DNA of 64,000 bases, from NCBI GenBank assembly GCA_003615045.1, contig ML014179.1, positions 28,066 through 92,065 of the forward strand, written 5' to 3'. Below, one piece after another: positions 11,903 to 23,645 of the stretch. Under the pieces are notes generated by a model. The model saw only the letters and a program-made list of their open reading frames with translations, did no database searches and was not told the DNA's origin. Every line of letters starts with the position of its first letter. Within the stretch, counting starts at the first letter, position 1. A program made the position numbers and the translations under genes. Source of the stretch: Caulochytrium protostelioides. Its lineage: Eukaryota > Chytridiomycota > Caulochytriomycetes > Caulochytriales > Caulochytriaceae.

Positions 11903-14900
11903 ATGGGCGCGTCGCTCTCGACCCGGTTCGCCGAAGCGGCGCCGCCCGAGACCTCGGCGGTTCAGAAGGCGCTGCTGCAGGATCTGATTGCCGCTGTGCA
12001 GTCCATTGCCACGGAGCACCTGAGTGCAGCGCGCGCCGAGTTCGTCAAGCCCCTGCAGTGGCCGACGACCCTGCGTCCGACGCACTTTGCCGCCGGCACC
12101 GAGTGGAAGACCGATACCAAGTAAGCGGCATGCTCGACACCCGGCTGGGTCCATGAGCACAAACCAAAATCGATGGCACTCACCCAACCATGATGTGTAT
12201 GGCGTGGACGGTATGGATGATGGATGATATGATCTCGATTCGAGTAGAAACCCGAAACTCCCCGTGGTCTCGCAAGCGCTGCGCACCGATGGCAGTCCAC
12301 TGCTCGCGCTGGAACAGATCGTCGCCGGCGAAAAGTATCACCTGCGCGTGAGCTCCTTCGAGTACCTACACCATGCGCTGCAGCTCGCGGACACCGCCAA
12401 GATGGGCGAGATCCAGGCGCTCTGCCGCGTCAACACGACGCCCCTGGATACCATCTTTGGCCACAGCGGCACCAACGCCCTCGCGGATCTGTTTGACCGC
12501 TTCAACCACGAGGCCGACCCCGTCCAAAAAGAGATGGCCGGCCGTCTCTACCGCCTGTTACTGCTCATCAACTCGTTCGATATTCAGATGCTCGCGACCA
12601 ACGTCGACAAGGCCCAGAACGCGCAGCACCTGACCGTCGACGCGGTACGCGACGAGCTGGTGCTCCTGCAGGAGTTTGCGGGCGCCGCGGCGCAGCAGCC
12701 GCTCGCGGCGATCGACTGGAGCAATTCCGCAGCGTTCAAGAACGGCTACCACGCGCCGCCGTGGCGCCAGATCCAGGGCGAGCTCGGCTACATCACCGTC
12801 GCGACCCGGGAAGGCGAGCGCCTCGTCGTCACGGCCCACCGCAGTGGCTACTTCGTCAACAAGGGCTTTTATACCGACGAGCAGGGCAGCACCCAGCTCA
12901 ACTACGAGCCCGCGGGGACCACGACGTACCCGACGCTCGTGGCGCTGATGAAGGCCCAGTCACCGCACTTTGCCCGCACGATCGACGCCCAGCCCTACGG
13001 ATGGAACGCGCAGTACCACAACGCGAGCTTCGACGTCGCGCCCTCGGGCGCCGCCTACGCGGCCTCCGCGGCCGCGGGCAAACACTCGGACCCGTCGGAC
13101 CTCTCGGACGCTGCGGGCCTCGCCTCGGGCATCGGGGCAGGCGGCCGCGGCAAGAACACCGTGAACGCGAACGACGACGCCTCCAACGCCAACGGCGGCA
13201 AAGCTGCGCTCTCGGGTCGCCGCAAGCTTGGCGGCGCGGCCAAGAAGGAGGGCGGGATGGCCGCGTCCGCGGCGGCCGCCGGTATCGGCGCCGCCAAGGA
13301 CAAGGACGGCCTGTCCTTGAAGTGGCGTGCGCTCGAATCGAACCGTGGGGAAGCCAGCCCCGGCGGCGCCGCCAAGACGGCTGGCAGCAAGGGTGCCTCG
13401 GTGACGGGCGTGCATCTGCCGCCGCTGCCGGGCAAGCCGCGCGCGGTCCAGCGTCAGGGCAGCCTGCGCGATACTAAAGCTGCGGCTGCGGTTGCTGCGG
13501 GCCAGACTGCCAACGAAGCGCCGGCATCGACGTCGGCGGGATCGGCTGCGTCCGCGTCCGACGCGGTAGACCCGCAAGCATATGATAGTGAAGACGAGGA
13601 CAGCACGCCCGAAGAAGAGGGCTCGGACAAGCGCCACGAGGCTGCGTACCTCCCCGCCGAGTATTACCAGATCCAGAAGCTGGTCAAGTATATGCGCTGC
13701 GGCAACCCGACGGCGACGATCATTGCGATCTGCAGCCTGCGTGACTTTGACCTGAACCACGAACCGTGCCAGCTCGCAATCCGCGATGTGGGCGGCTTGG
13801 ACACGCTGGTGAATCTGCTGGACACCGAGAACATCAAGTGCAAGCTGAGCTCGCTGAAGGTGTTGCGCGATGTGACACAGAACATGAGTATCCGCGCGGC
13901 GATGGCGCAGCTGGGCGGCATGCAGGCGCTCGTGGGGCTGTTAGACGATGACGGCGCTGAGACCGAAGTCCACTGCCTCGCCGCCGAGACGATCGCCCAC
14001 TGCGCACGCAACAAGGTCAACCGCCGTGCGATCCGTCTGTACGGCGGCATCGACAAACTTGTCAAATTGCTGAAGGCGCATGTGAGCAAGCAGTCGCAGC
14101 AGCCGTCGCAGTCGCCGTCATCGCAGTCGCAGCAACAGCAGCCGTTGTCGTCGTTCCAACAGGGCGCGGCGAACGATGAAAGCGTTGCGGTCTCGGTGGT
14201 TCAGGCGCTCGTGAGCTGCTGCAAGAGCGCCAAGAACAAGCGGGCGATCCTGGCCGCGGGCGCGATGCCGCTGCTCGCGCAGCTGCTCGCGTCGTCCAAC
14301 GAGCGCCTGCTGATCCCGGTCGTCGCGATCCTTCAGGAGTGCGCCGTCGACGAGAGCTACCGCACGCTGATCCGGTCGTCGGGCATGCTCCAGTTCCTGG
14401 TGACGAACCTCTCGACCAAGAACATGGAGCTCCAGACGAACTGTGCGAGCGCCATCTTCCGCTGCGCCGAGGACGCCGAGGCCCGCTCGCTCGTCCGCTC
14501 GTACGGCGTCCTGACACCGCTCGTCTCGCTGCTCGAGACCACCGCCCACAAGGACCTGCTCGCGGCCGTGACGGGGGCGATCTGGAAGTGTGCGCTTGAC
14601 CCGCAGAACGCCGTCGCGTTTTCCAAGTGCACCCGCAAGCTCGTCATGCTCCTCGACAATCAGCCCGAAGACGTGCTCATCAACGTCGTTGGCGCGCTCG
14701 GTGCCGCCGCACAGACGCCGGAGGGCCGTCAAGCCATCCGTGAGGCGAACGGAATTACGAGCCTCGTCGGGCTGCTTAAGGGCACCAACCAGGCGCTGCT
14801 CGTCAACGTCACCACGGCGGTGGGCGCGTGTGCGCACGACCCCGAGTGTATGGCCGTCATCGACCGCCTCGACGGCGTGCGGCTGCTGTGGTCGCTGCTG

Positions 14901-15494
14901 AAGAGCCCGAGCTCGGCGGTGCAGGCCTCGGCCGCGTGGGCCATCAGCCCCTGCATCGAGAACGCCAAGGAGGCCGGCGAAATGGTCCGCTCCTTTGTCG
15001 GCGGCCTCGAGCTGATCGTCAGCCTGCTGAAGAGCGACGACCCCGAGGTACTCGCCAGCGTCTGCGCCGCGATCGCCAACATCGCCAAGGACGAGGAGAA
15101 CCTGGCCGTGATTACGGACCACGCCGTCGTGCCCATGCTTGCCAAGCTCACCACGACGCGCAGCGACCGCCTCCGCCGCCACCTCGCGGAAGCCATTGCC
15201 CGCTGCTGCCGGTGGGGCAACAACTCCGTCGCCTTCGGCGCAGCCGGCGCCGTCGCCCCGCTCGTCAAGTACCTGCGCAGCCGCGATGAAGCCGTGCACC
15301 AGAGCACCGCCCGTGCCCTCCACCAGCTCTCGGCCGACCCGGACAACTGCATCACGATGCACGAGAACGGTGTCGTCCAGCTCCTGCTCGGCATGGTCGG
15401 ATCCAGCGACCCCGCGCTCCAGGAGGCTAGTGCGGGCACGATCGGCAATATCCGTCGTCTCGCGCTTGCTAGCGAGAAGAGCAGCTTGCACTAA
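11903..15494 (+). CDS. ODAD2: Outer dynein arm docking armadillo-repeat protein (ODAD2/ARMC4)
   Basis: Spliced CDS join(11903..12120, 12248..15494), 1,154 residues. ODAD2 docks outer dynein arms onto doublet microtubules of motile cilia. The N-terminal 240 residues form a conserved helical region, followed by an Ala/Gly/Ser linker (about 240-520). An armadillo array runs from about residue 540 to the end. Blocks nearly identical to animal ARMC4 include RLDGVRLLWSLLK, GEMVRSFVGGLELIVSLLKSD, RRHLAEAIARCCRWG and DNCITMHENG; the C-terminus is NIRRLALASEK. A Ser/Gln run (about 14095-14160) interrupts the array. The ATG is in ATCATGG context. A gene kept at this level of conservation is strong evidence for a flagellated life stage. 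Confidence 0.94.
12121..12247 (+). other. ODAD2 intron (127 bp, phase 2, tandem acceptor)
   Basis: The donor GTAAGC directly follows the AA of a split codon. The acceptor region reads GAGTAG, so AG at 12244 or at 12247 gives an in-frame product: ...TDT-K-NPKL with the downstream AG, ...TDT-NR-NPKL with the upstream one. I used 12247. The pyrimidine tract is weak. Confidence 0.85.
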
Positions 15495-15815
15495 AGCCGA
15501 CGCCTGAGCCGGGGCCTGGTCTTGGCATGAGTCTCAGATGCTGAGCTGACGAGGCCCCGAAACGCCTAATTCGATATTCACCCATTCCATCCGATGTCAA
15601 TCCCCTTTCCACGATGATGTGTGTAGATCCGATCAGAAAAAAAAAACGGATCGATTCGCTGAACCGCGTCAAGTCGCGTCTATCTAACGAGCTAGGGTTG
15701 GTCGTTACTTTGATTGTTGGTGTTTGTACGGAACCACATGAGGTCACAGCAAGGTGTAGAAGCGAAGGGCATCGGGCAGGATCAAGAGGAAGTGGTTATG
15801 GTATCAAGCCATCGC
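15495..15815. other. Convergent intergenic region ODAD2 / CTL
   Basis: Shared 3' region of converging genes. An A10 tract near 15639 and AT-richer sequence than the genes fit 3' UTR and polyadenylation sequence. No gene. Confidence 0.5.
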
Positions 15816-18800
15816 TTAACCAAGCGCACTGCCAAAGATGCGGTGCACCCAGGGGTTGTGGCACGCACCCGTCTCCAGATCAATGAGGTAGCAGACCCAC
15901 ATGACCGAGACCGCTGACTGCCACAGATTGGCCACAAGGCGCAGCAGGTAGAAGGGCAGAACAAAAGCGATCCCGCCGGCGATCCAGGCATAGGCGACGT
16001 CAGCCGCCGCCAGGGGCGACCCGTACTGGGAATGCGCGCCGTCGGTCAGCACCACGTAAAACACGACTGAGCCAGCGATGGCCGAGATGACGCCAATGCC
16101 GGCAAGGAAAATGGCCCGGACCATGCGCGCCGTGGTTTGCCCCATCACAAAGTGGCGGCGGAAGAAGTGCGAACACGTCTGCGCGGCCGAAAAGTAGTTC
16201 AGACCCGTGATACCGCAGAAGATGAGCGTGTACGCATTCACGTCTTCCAACTTAGCCAGCAGCGTATGCGCCAAGTACAGGAGCGGCGCTTGGATCAAGG
16301 TCCGCAAGGCCGAGCCGCTCAGCCCGAGTAGGCGCACTGCCGGGTTGTAACTCTCGTGAGAGCCGGATGAGGCGGCGGTCGCCATGCGCAGGGAGTGACG
16401 AAGACGGCGCTCGAGCCAGGTCGAAAGGACGAGCACGGCGCGCGCCGTCTGAGCGAGACCCAGGAGCACGGCTGCCGCAAGAACCGAGCCGAAGGACGAG
16501 CCGACGGCCATCTTGATGGCCGACTGGAGCGGCGAGAGCGGCCGCGGGGCGGTGCCATCCGCGAGATGTCGACCGCCCGTCGTGGCTGAGGGCGCGAATC
16601 CGTGGGAGGACACAGAACCATGACCGAACACGGTATGACCGCGGAAGTACCACGTGGAGATCAGACCCGTCAGGGTCATGCGCTCAATTTGGGAAAGCAC
16701 GGCGCCCTGGAAAAAGTACGTGAACAAGAAGAGCGCCGCCCACACCCAGAGGGTGACGCCGCTGCCACCCAGCTCGCCCGAGAACCCGCCGCCAATCAGA
16801 TGCGACGGACTGTACGAGAGGAAGAGCTGGGTAAAGCCCCAGAGCCAGGCCGCGGTCCATACGACATGCAGCACCATCAGGCCGATACTGAAGCTGACGA
16901 TACTGGCGTTCGAGCGGAGCACATCGCCCGCCAGCTGCATGATCGCTGATGCAGCGTGCAAATGACTGTTCGCCGTGACGCCGCGCGACTTGCCGTTGCG
17001 GCGGCCTGACGAGGTCATACTCTCATCGGGTGGCACCGTCCCGGGCGCGGCGCGGTCGGCACCCAGCAAGTTGTTCCAAAAATACCACACAAAGCTGCCG
17101 GCCGAGATCAGGCAGACCAACCCGGCGCCCAGCAGGAAACCATACATGCGATGACCCTCGACGCCGCCGTCCCGCGTGCCGTGGTCGAGGTGCATGCTGG
17201 CCACGATAACGAGAACGAGCCCCAACGTCGCGCCGGCCAGCGGGAGCGCGAAGGCAGTCATGGCGATGACGGTGGGCATGAGATAGGCACGCAGGGCACG
17301 AAGCCACAGGATGCCCGTCACGATGGCCAGCGTGGCGGCGCCGAGGATAAGAGGCGCATGGCTCGTCAGGACTGTAAGCAAAGTGGCCGGCAGATAACCG
17401 CCGGAAGAGCGGCCTTTCTCGTCTAGCCCAGCTCGGATCTGCATGATATGGTAGCCGCTGAGTATCACAAATCCCACGCAGTAGGCCGTGTAGCCCATGA
17501 CAAAGCCGCGGTCGACCGAGGGCCGCGGTTGTAGGTCGCGGTACGTGCACACGGTGGCCGACGTTGACGACAGCGACACTGATGACGAGACGCCCGGGAG
17601 CAGCGCGGCAAAAAGTGTGTTTAGACGGCTCTGAGTCGCGCCAGGCAGGTGGGATCGCGAATGGCGAGACGACGCGTGCTTGTCTGTCAGAGGCACCGCA
17701 GCTGAATCGCCGTCCAGACGGGTTCGGGTCGCTGACCATGGCATTTCCGGGTCCTCGCTCGGTTCCCGTCCGGCCGGTGCCCCAGCCCCGCGCAGGGGTC
17801 GGCTATGAGACGACGGCCCAGCTCGCGTGTGGCGCTGCTCAAACGGTGCATACATGCCACTCCGACGCGACGATGACGACATGATCTGCGCATGAACATT
17901 CCCACCAAGGAGCGGCTGGTAAAGCTGTGCAGGAGCCTCGAAGGTTTGCTCATCCAGAAAATCATCATCATCGGGTAGTTCTTCAGTATCAGCGGGGTGG
18001 CCCTGATCGGGTGCGAGTATGGAGGCCGAGGGACCACCACGATACCCAGTCGATGCGGTTAGCTCGCCCGGGTGGCTGAACATGCGCTGTTTCTGCTGGT
18101 GGGGAGGCTGATCTCCGGAGACGGAGTGACCGAGATGTGCGCTTGAAGCGGTTTGAGGCAGTGTCGACGTTGGGGCGCTGCCGGGTCCTGTGGTCACAGC
18201 CGAGGCGGCCATGGAAGCAGAAGACGCTGCGAACAAGCGCGGGAAGCCCATACTGGGAAGACCCATAATGCTGGCACTTAAACCGCCCGACGGCGGCGGA
18301 GCAGGGGAATCATAGCGTGCAGCAGGCCTTCCACGACTAGCGGCGGTCGCCGACGCATGGGGCGACGGGAAAGCATGCGTAGTCCGATGCTGGGCCGGTG
18401 GATCGTGTCCTGACAGATCGAAGGGTGGCGAAAGCGCTCGGGAGGGCGGGTACGCACGTTCATAGGCGGAGGACCGCCGACCGCTGTCGTTGGGATAACG
18501 GGAGACAGCCACATGGTCGGCCGAGTCGTGATAAACATCGTCGTCATCATCACTAAGCTCCTCGTCCTCCATAGGAAATGGGTCGAAAGGCGCTGCCCGA
18601 TGCGATGGTGGTGATCTGGGTGCCCTGGTGACCTGGCGATCTATAGGCGAAACGTCCGACTGTAAGGAGGACGCCGCGAGGGGTGGCATGACATGAGACG
18701 GCTGTGGCGAAACGTACGGATACGCATACTCATGTGTATACTGAGGTGCGTCCGACTGCAGATCGTGCTGCATGTCGGTCGTATTCGAGGCAGCCATGGC

Positions 18801-18884
18801 TGAAACATCGATCAAGGCCGGCTGGTCGCCCGCCCGCAAAGTCGATGGCCGCCTGGGTGGACCGTCCCGGGGCAACCGACTCAT
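15816..18884 (-). CDS. Choline-transporter-like membrane protein (SLC44/CTL, Pns1 family)
   Basis: 1,022 residues from the ATG at 18884 (A at -3); a second in-frame ATG lies at 18797, and the frame extends upstream only from a GTG. The first ~455 residues are disordered, Ser/Pro/His-rich, with acidic patches such as DEELSDDDDD and ELPDDDDFLDE. From about residue 460 there are roughly ten hydrophobic segments. The C-terminal block (FFRRHFVMGQTTARMVRAIF ... LWQSAVSVMWVCYLIDLETG) matches the Choline_transpo domain (PF04515). Animal CTLs move choline; fungal Pns1 has no settled substrate. Expected at the plasma membrane or in vesicles. The long cytosolic N-terminus is unusual beside yeast Pns1 (about 540 residues) and may be a regulatory or trafficking tail. 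The family call is firm; the substrate is unknown. Confidence 0.85.
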   Translation of the reverse strand: MSRLPRDGPPRRPSTLRAGDQPALIDVSAMAASNTTDMQHDLQSDAPQYTHEYAYPYVSPQPSHVMPPLAASSLQSDVSPIDRQVTRAPRSPPSHRAAPFDPFPMEDEELSDDDDDVYHDSADHVAVSRYPNDSGRRSSAYERAYPPSRALSPPFDLSGHDPPAQHRTTHAFPSPHASATAASRGRPAARYDSPAPPPSGGLSASIMGLPSMGFPRLFAASSASMAASAVTTGPGSAPTSTLPQTASSAHLGHSVSGDQPPHQQKQRMFSHPGELTASTGYRGGPSASILAPDQGHPADTEELPDDDDFLDEQTFEAPAQLYQPLLGGNVHAQIMSSSSRRSGMYAPFEQRHTRAGPSSHSRPLRGAGAPAGREPSEDPEMPWSATRTRLDGDSAAVPLTDKHASSRHSRSHLPGATQSRLNTLFAALLPGVSSSVSLSSTSATVCTYRDLQPRPSVDRGFVMGYTAYCVGFVILSGYHIMQIRAGLDEKGRSSGGYLPATLLTVLTSHAPLILGAATLAIVTGILWLRALRAYLMPTVIAMTAFALPLAGATLGLVLVIVASMHLDHGTRDGGVEGHRMYGFLLGAGLVCLISAGSFVWYFWNNLLGADRAAPGTVPPDESMTSSGRRNGKSRGVTANSHLHAASAIMQLAGDVLRSNASIVSFSIGLMVLHVVWTAAWLWGFTQLFLSYSPSHLIGGGFSGELGGSGVTLWVWAALFLFTYFFQGAVLSQIERMTLTGLISTWYFRGHTVFGHGSVSSHGFAPSATTGGRHLADGTAPRPLSPLQSAIKMAVGSSFGSVLAAAVLLGLAQTARAVLVLSTWLERRLRHSLRMATAASSGSHESYNPAVRLLGLSGSALRTLIQAPLLYLAHTLLAKLEDVNAYTLIFCGITGLNYFSAAQTCSHFFRRHFVMGQTTARMVRAIFLAGIGVISAIAGSVVFYVVLTDGAHSQYGSPLAAADVAYAWIAGGIAFVLPFYLLRLVANLWQSAVSVMWVCYLIDLETGACHNPWVHRIFGSALG

Positions 18885-21036
18885 GCTGCGCGGTCGTCCG
18901 CAGCGATGCGTCCGATGCGAGACACGACGCACAAGTCAGGAGGGACGATGAATGAGTCAGGAGATACGTGGACTCTTCTGGTCGGAGAAAGCAGGACCAT
19001 CGACGGAAGAGTCTACACTCGCTAAGCAGTGATCGATCACACTTCAGAGATCAAGCCACCCAGACACGCATACCCTCTAAGCCAAAGGAGTATGGAGGAT
19101 GGGGTGCTCGATCCCAACAGGACGTCAGCGGCAGGTTGAGGCGGCGTCAGGTCAGGAAGCCCCTTCTGCCGCGGGCGGGCGGGCGGAAGGAAGGACCCAA
19201 GAAGGAGTGGGGCGGGCAAACAAGGGACACGTCGCCCACGTCCGTGACTAGAATGAAGAACGAAGTATTGTCACTCAGTTGGTATCCGCTCGATCCGGAT
19301 TCGCTGCTTCTGATGAGGCTGAAGCAGAACAGCCGCCGAGTCGTTTCGGTCAGAGGAATCGCAGTATATCGGATATGGGTGAGATCGGCAATTCGCTTGA
19401 GAATGTCGACAGGATCGAGTCCAGCGTCAGTGTCAGCGTCAGCGACTAGTCAATCAAGCGATCGATCGCTTGATCGATCCGGCGGGGGTGGGACGAGATA
19501 TCAATGGAGCAGGTGGAAAAGGCAAAAAAAAAGGCGGGGGTATGGTATGGCAGCGAATCGTGGCGAGTGATCGACGTTTGAAGGCGAAGCAAACCGTCAG
19601 CGAGCCTCCACGTTCAGGCAATGGCACAACCGTAAAAAAAAAAACGGGATAAGCTCAGCGCCAGTATGAAATTCTGGAACCGGTATCGGTTGGCCCTGAG
19701 GAGTCTCTGACAAAGTCAGGTGACGATCTGATTTGAGGACGGGTTTGAGGCCACGATCATGGCTCGCCATCCCGCTTCGAGCCGCCTCCGCTTTGACCGG
19801 TCTCCTTCTTCCTCGGCCGGTTCCCGGCGGGGCGGCCAAGGCCGGAAGCTGGGGGCGCGGGCGGGGGCCTCCGGTAAAAAAAAAAGGCTGCGGCAGCAAA
19901 ATCTCCTTCGGCCCAAGTCGTCCACCCATGCTCCACGGCACCGGACGCCCCCGCATGGCTCAGCTCGCACGTGGCTCAGCGCCGTGGTAGCAGATTGCCA
20001 TCATCGAAATCTGAGACTCGGGACTTCCGCAACAGCTCCGTGAACACAGGGAAAGGGTTGGACGGCGTGAAGCTGATACGAGAGACAGACACGACGTCCT
20101 TCCTGCAGGATGACGATCGGATTCTGGCTTCGGGTGTCATTATGGTTGTCCGCACCGAAAGTTCGCCTCGTGATCAAAAGCAAAAACTTCAAGTAAAACA
20201 TGGAATCAAACTCTACTGTCGATCCTCAGATGGCAAGAGAAGCCCTCTTGTCGAACCATACAGATTGAACTCGGTTACGGCAAATCGGAGCAGCATAGGA
20301 GGATCAGACCGGTATATGTCTTCGCAGGGTTCTGTCGCACCGTCACTTTTGTTGGACTGAGAAGAAAATTTAGCAGGTCGGCTCACACGCGGGGATTCGC
20401 GGCGGCACTGGGTGCCACCTCATCGTCTCGCATGGAATCTCGAGTGCATATTATCTGATGCGCTGACCGTCTCGGTGATGATGATCGTGACGAATGACCT
20501 GGCATGCGGCGGCAGGTGGACAGCGAGCATCATCATTCTTCAGCCACCTGCACGACGAGCATGCTCTTTCAACGAGGACGGCGTCATGCTCATTGATGCG
20601 GGGCGGAACGTGCCGCGTTTCGCTGTGCTTGAGACGCTGAAGCGGCATGCGAGAGCAACGCATAACCTGTATCGTGCAGAAACCAGGGGACCTGGACGTT
20701 CCGCCTGGCGCACGATGGTCCAAAAGGGCTACCCCGTCTTCATCTCGCACGACATTGATATGCAAAGCACAGTATGAACTGATGCGAATGAACCGATAAT
20801 GGCAAGCACATGGGAGACTGTCTACAGGGAGCTCCTGGGTCGACACTTTACACCACCCCTGCCGCATCCTCACCACTTTGAGCGACCTTACCAAGCGCAT
20901 CCTTCTCGCTGCACATATTCCTTTTACAGAACACACAGGCGCCCCCTCCACGACCTAACATCAACGATTTCCAGCGATTTCCCAATCCGACAGAGCGCCG
21001 CTCCACGTCGCGCCGTCTGGCGGTACATCGGCCACC
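18885..21036. other. Divergent intergenic region CTL / four-TM protein
   Basis: 2.15 kb with lower GC than its flanks and no gene I can support. Frames such as 18968-19570 (plus) and 20412-20777 (plus) have no recognisable domain. A 22-bp palindrome sits at 19453-19474, and A-runs lie at about 19526, 19635 and 19876. Promoters of two divergent genes are expected here. Confidence 0.45.
19453..19474. repeat. 22-bp perfect palindrome
   Basis: ATCAAGCGATC followed by its exact reverse complement, with no spacer. It lies about 570 bp upstream of the CTL start. It could be an operator for a dimeric factor, or a chance palindrome in a GATC-rich patch. Confidence 0.6.
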
Positions 21037-21873
21037 ATGTATCGCTACGGCTCGGCGAGTATCTCCAAGGCGGACCCGCTGCGCCTCACGGCGGCCGCGG
21101 CCATCCTGTCGATCGTTGAGGGCCTGCTGCTGCTCACGCTCGCGATCTGGTATGGGATCCTCCTTCCGCGGCGGCAGCGCCGCCGCCTCCGCAAACGCTC
21201 GGAGGAAGTCCAGCAAACCCTCGCTCAATGCGGCTTGCTGAAAGCTTACTACCACCCCGACCAGCCGGCGCATCCGCACGCATGGACGGTGCCGGAGCCG
21301 CCGATCACGAAGTCCACCCTAGCGCCGGCCTCCGGCCTCGCCGCACCGCCGGCGGTCCTGCCGCTGCCGCTGCCGCCGCCGCCGCCGCCGCCGCCGCTCG
21401 ACATGACCACGGCCGTGCCGCCCGCCTCCGCCATGACGACCGCCGTCGCCCCGGCGTCTGGCATGGCCGTCGTGAGTGCGGTCCCGCTGCGCATCTCGGC
21501 GCTCGCGGGGCACAGGACCCCGCCCAACCTGCCCTTACCCCAGTCGCCGTCCGGCGATCTCGCGCCGTCCTCGCTGCACGGCGGCCTGCCGGACATCGAT
21601 ACCGCGGGCACGGCCCGGGGTCTCTACGACCCGCCCGAGGTCATAAGCACCGCCCGGGCGTGGGCCGACGACCTGAGCGCTCCCAGCGATCTAGCCGCGG
21701 CTGGCGTCGGCATGAGTATGAGCCGGGGCGGTCCGGCGCGGCCCGCGCCGCTCGCCAGCGTCGGCGCCGCCGCCCTCGCCGCGGGCCCCACGACGTCCCC
21801 GGAAGCCGAGCATCAGCCGGCGTTCACCGCGCCGAGCCCCATGACCAAGTACCTGGGCGTGCAGCACCCGGAT

Positions 21874-21913
<40 letters not shown>

Positions 21914-22674
21914 AGCCGGTGCTCGTGGCGCCCGGCGCGAAGCAGGACGCGCTCGACCGCAAGCGCGAGATCACGGAGGCGTTCCGTGCGACGCGGTCGT
22001 GGCGCCGCCGCCTCTGCGCGCTGCTGGCCCTGGTGCTCGGTCTGCTGGTGCTCATCAGCGGCATCGTGGAAGCCGCGATTCCGAGCCGCGGGCTGCCGTT
22101 CGGGATGGTCGTCCAGGTCCTGGCGCTCGCCATGGTGCTGTTCCTGCGGTGGTGGACCCTGCGCATCCCCCGGGCGCGCTGTGCGTCCGAGGAAGCCGCC
22201 GGCGGCAAGCCCAAGCGCCGCCGCGTGATGAGCCGGATCGGATGGAACCTCGCCGTCGTGGTCACGGCGGCCGCTGTGGCCCTCACGATGATGGCCTGGG
22301 TCAGCCACGTCAGCACCCGCCAGGCCAACACGGAGATCAACGAACTCTACCAGGACCCACAGATGCAGCAGACCCTGCTCGCCAGCGACGTCCCGACGGC
22401 CACCGACGCCTCGTCCGTGGCGCTGCCGACCCCGTCGTCGACACTGTCGGTCTCGCCCGTGGCGGCGGCGGCGGCGGCGCGGTCCACGACCGACGCGAGT
22501 CAGAACGTCGAGGATTTAGCGGCCACGGAGGAAGGGACCGACAACAGCGAGAGCGGCCAACACCAACACCAACACCAACACCATACGGCGCGCTTCCGCC
22601 GCTCGCTGCCCGCGGACACGCCGAGCGATGCCATGCGCCGGTCCGGGGGATACCGCGGCGGACCGGCCGTCTGA
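21037..22674 (+). CDS. Unrecognised four-TM membrane protein with low-complexity linkers
   Basis: 545 residues; the ATG is in an ideal GCCACCATG context. I do not recognise the family. Hydrophobic segments lie at about 21-44, 325-348, 356-378 and 400-423, which predicts four membrane spans. Between spans 1 and 2 is a ~280-residue disordered loop with a Pro run (about 109-117), TAV/SAM-type repeats and a Gly10 run (about 286-295). After span 4 is a Ser/Thr-rich tail with an alternating Gln-His run just before the C-terminus. A basic patch (RRQRRRLRKR) directly follows span 1, so this side is likely cytosolic. The pattern of one span, a long loop and then three clustered spans resembles cortical or cell-wall sensor scaffolds only in outline. 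The long uninterrupted frame and start context support a real gene; function is unknown. Confidence 0.7.
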
Positions 22675-23158
22675 ACCCACGATGGCTGCGCCACTTGGCA
22701 TGGCACCGCCATCGATCCGGCGTGGCAGTGATCCCCGCGTGTTCTCTCGTTTCGTGTGGCGTGTGGCCGTCGCTCGGGCTCCTCTTCCTCCTTTCCGATC
22801 TCGCCGCACGAAGGCGAGATCACCCGACGCTCGCACATCACCGGACGCTATCGTGTATCTCTCGCAGCGTTCTCTCCTTCATCACGTAGCCCTCTGCTGT
22901 ATCTCTTTTTTTTGGTACTGTCTTCCACCCACCTGTCTGTATCCCCTTCTCTCTTTATATTGGCCATCGGAGCTATTCCGGTTGACGGGCCACCCACATC
23001 GGTACCTCGCTGCAGCGGAATCTTGCTTCTCGTTACCTATAATTAGTTTTCTTCAGTGGTGACCACGGTACCAGGACCACCACTCCCGTCCACTGCGAAC
23101 CTGCGACAGCGACTCGTGTGTCTGCCCGATTTCGAGGACCCCGATCGCCTTCGTCACC
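22675..23158. other. Intergenic region before the palmitoyl thioesterase gene
   Basis: 484 bp, T/C-rich on the plus strand (TCTCTTTTTTTTGG at about 22900). It probably combines the 3' end of the upstream gene with the promoter of the next. No gene. Confidence 0.45.
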
Positions 23159-23645
23159 ATGCCGCGCCATCACGGTGGCGGCGTCCTGCGGGCCTCGGCC
23201 CTGATGGCCGTCAGCCTCATCCTGATGGCCCTTGCCCCGTCGAGAATGGCCGCCACGGAGGTTGTCCGTGAGCGGTCACGTGTGGACCCACGTGCCGCAA
23301 AGCCGTTTGATCCGCCGGTGCCGGTGGTGATCTACCACGGGATGGGCGACGCCTGCGGCGATCCAGAGCGCATGGGCCTGGTGACGGTCACCGTCCAGGA
23401 GATCTTGGGCCCCGACACGCCCGTGCACTGCGTCACCGTCGGCGACGGCTCCGTCAAGGACGACCGCCTCAAGTCCTACCTGGACAACATGGCCCTGCAG
23501 ATCGACCGCGTCTGCGACGAGTTGCGCGCCCTGCCTGCCATCCGCGCCCACCCGGACGGCGCGTTCCACGCCATCGGCTTCTCCCAGGGTGGCCTTTTCC
23601 TCCGCGGCATCCTGCAGCGCTGCACAACCCTTGAGTCGAGCGAGA

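Noticed and set aside
18968-19570. 200-residue plus-strand frame upstream of CTL
   Set aside because: Begins at the promoter side of CTL, is rich in Arg, Ser and Gly, and shows no motif or repeat.
20412-20777. 121-residue plus-strand frame in the CTL/four-TM spacer
   Set aside because: Balanced composition but no domain, short, and overlapped by a longer frame on the other strand. There is not enough to call a gene.
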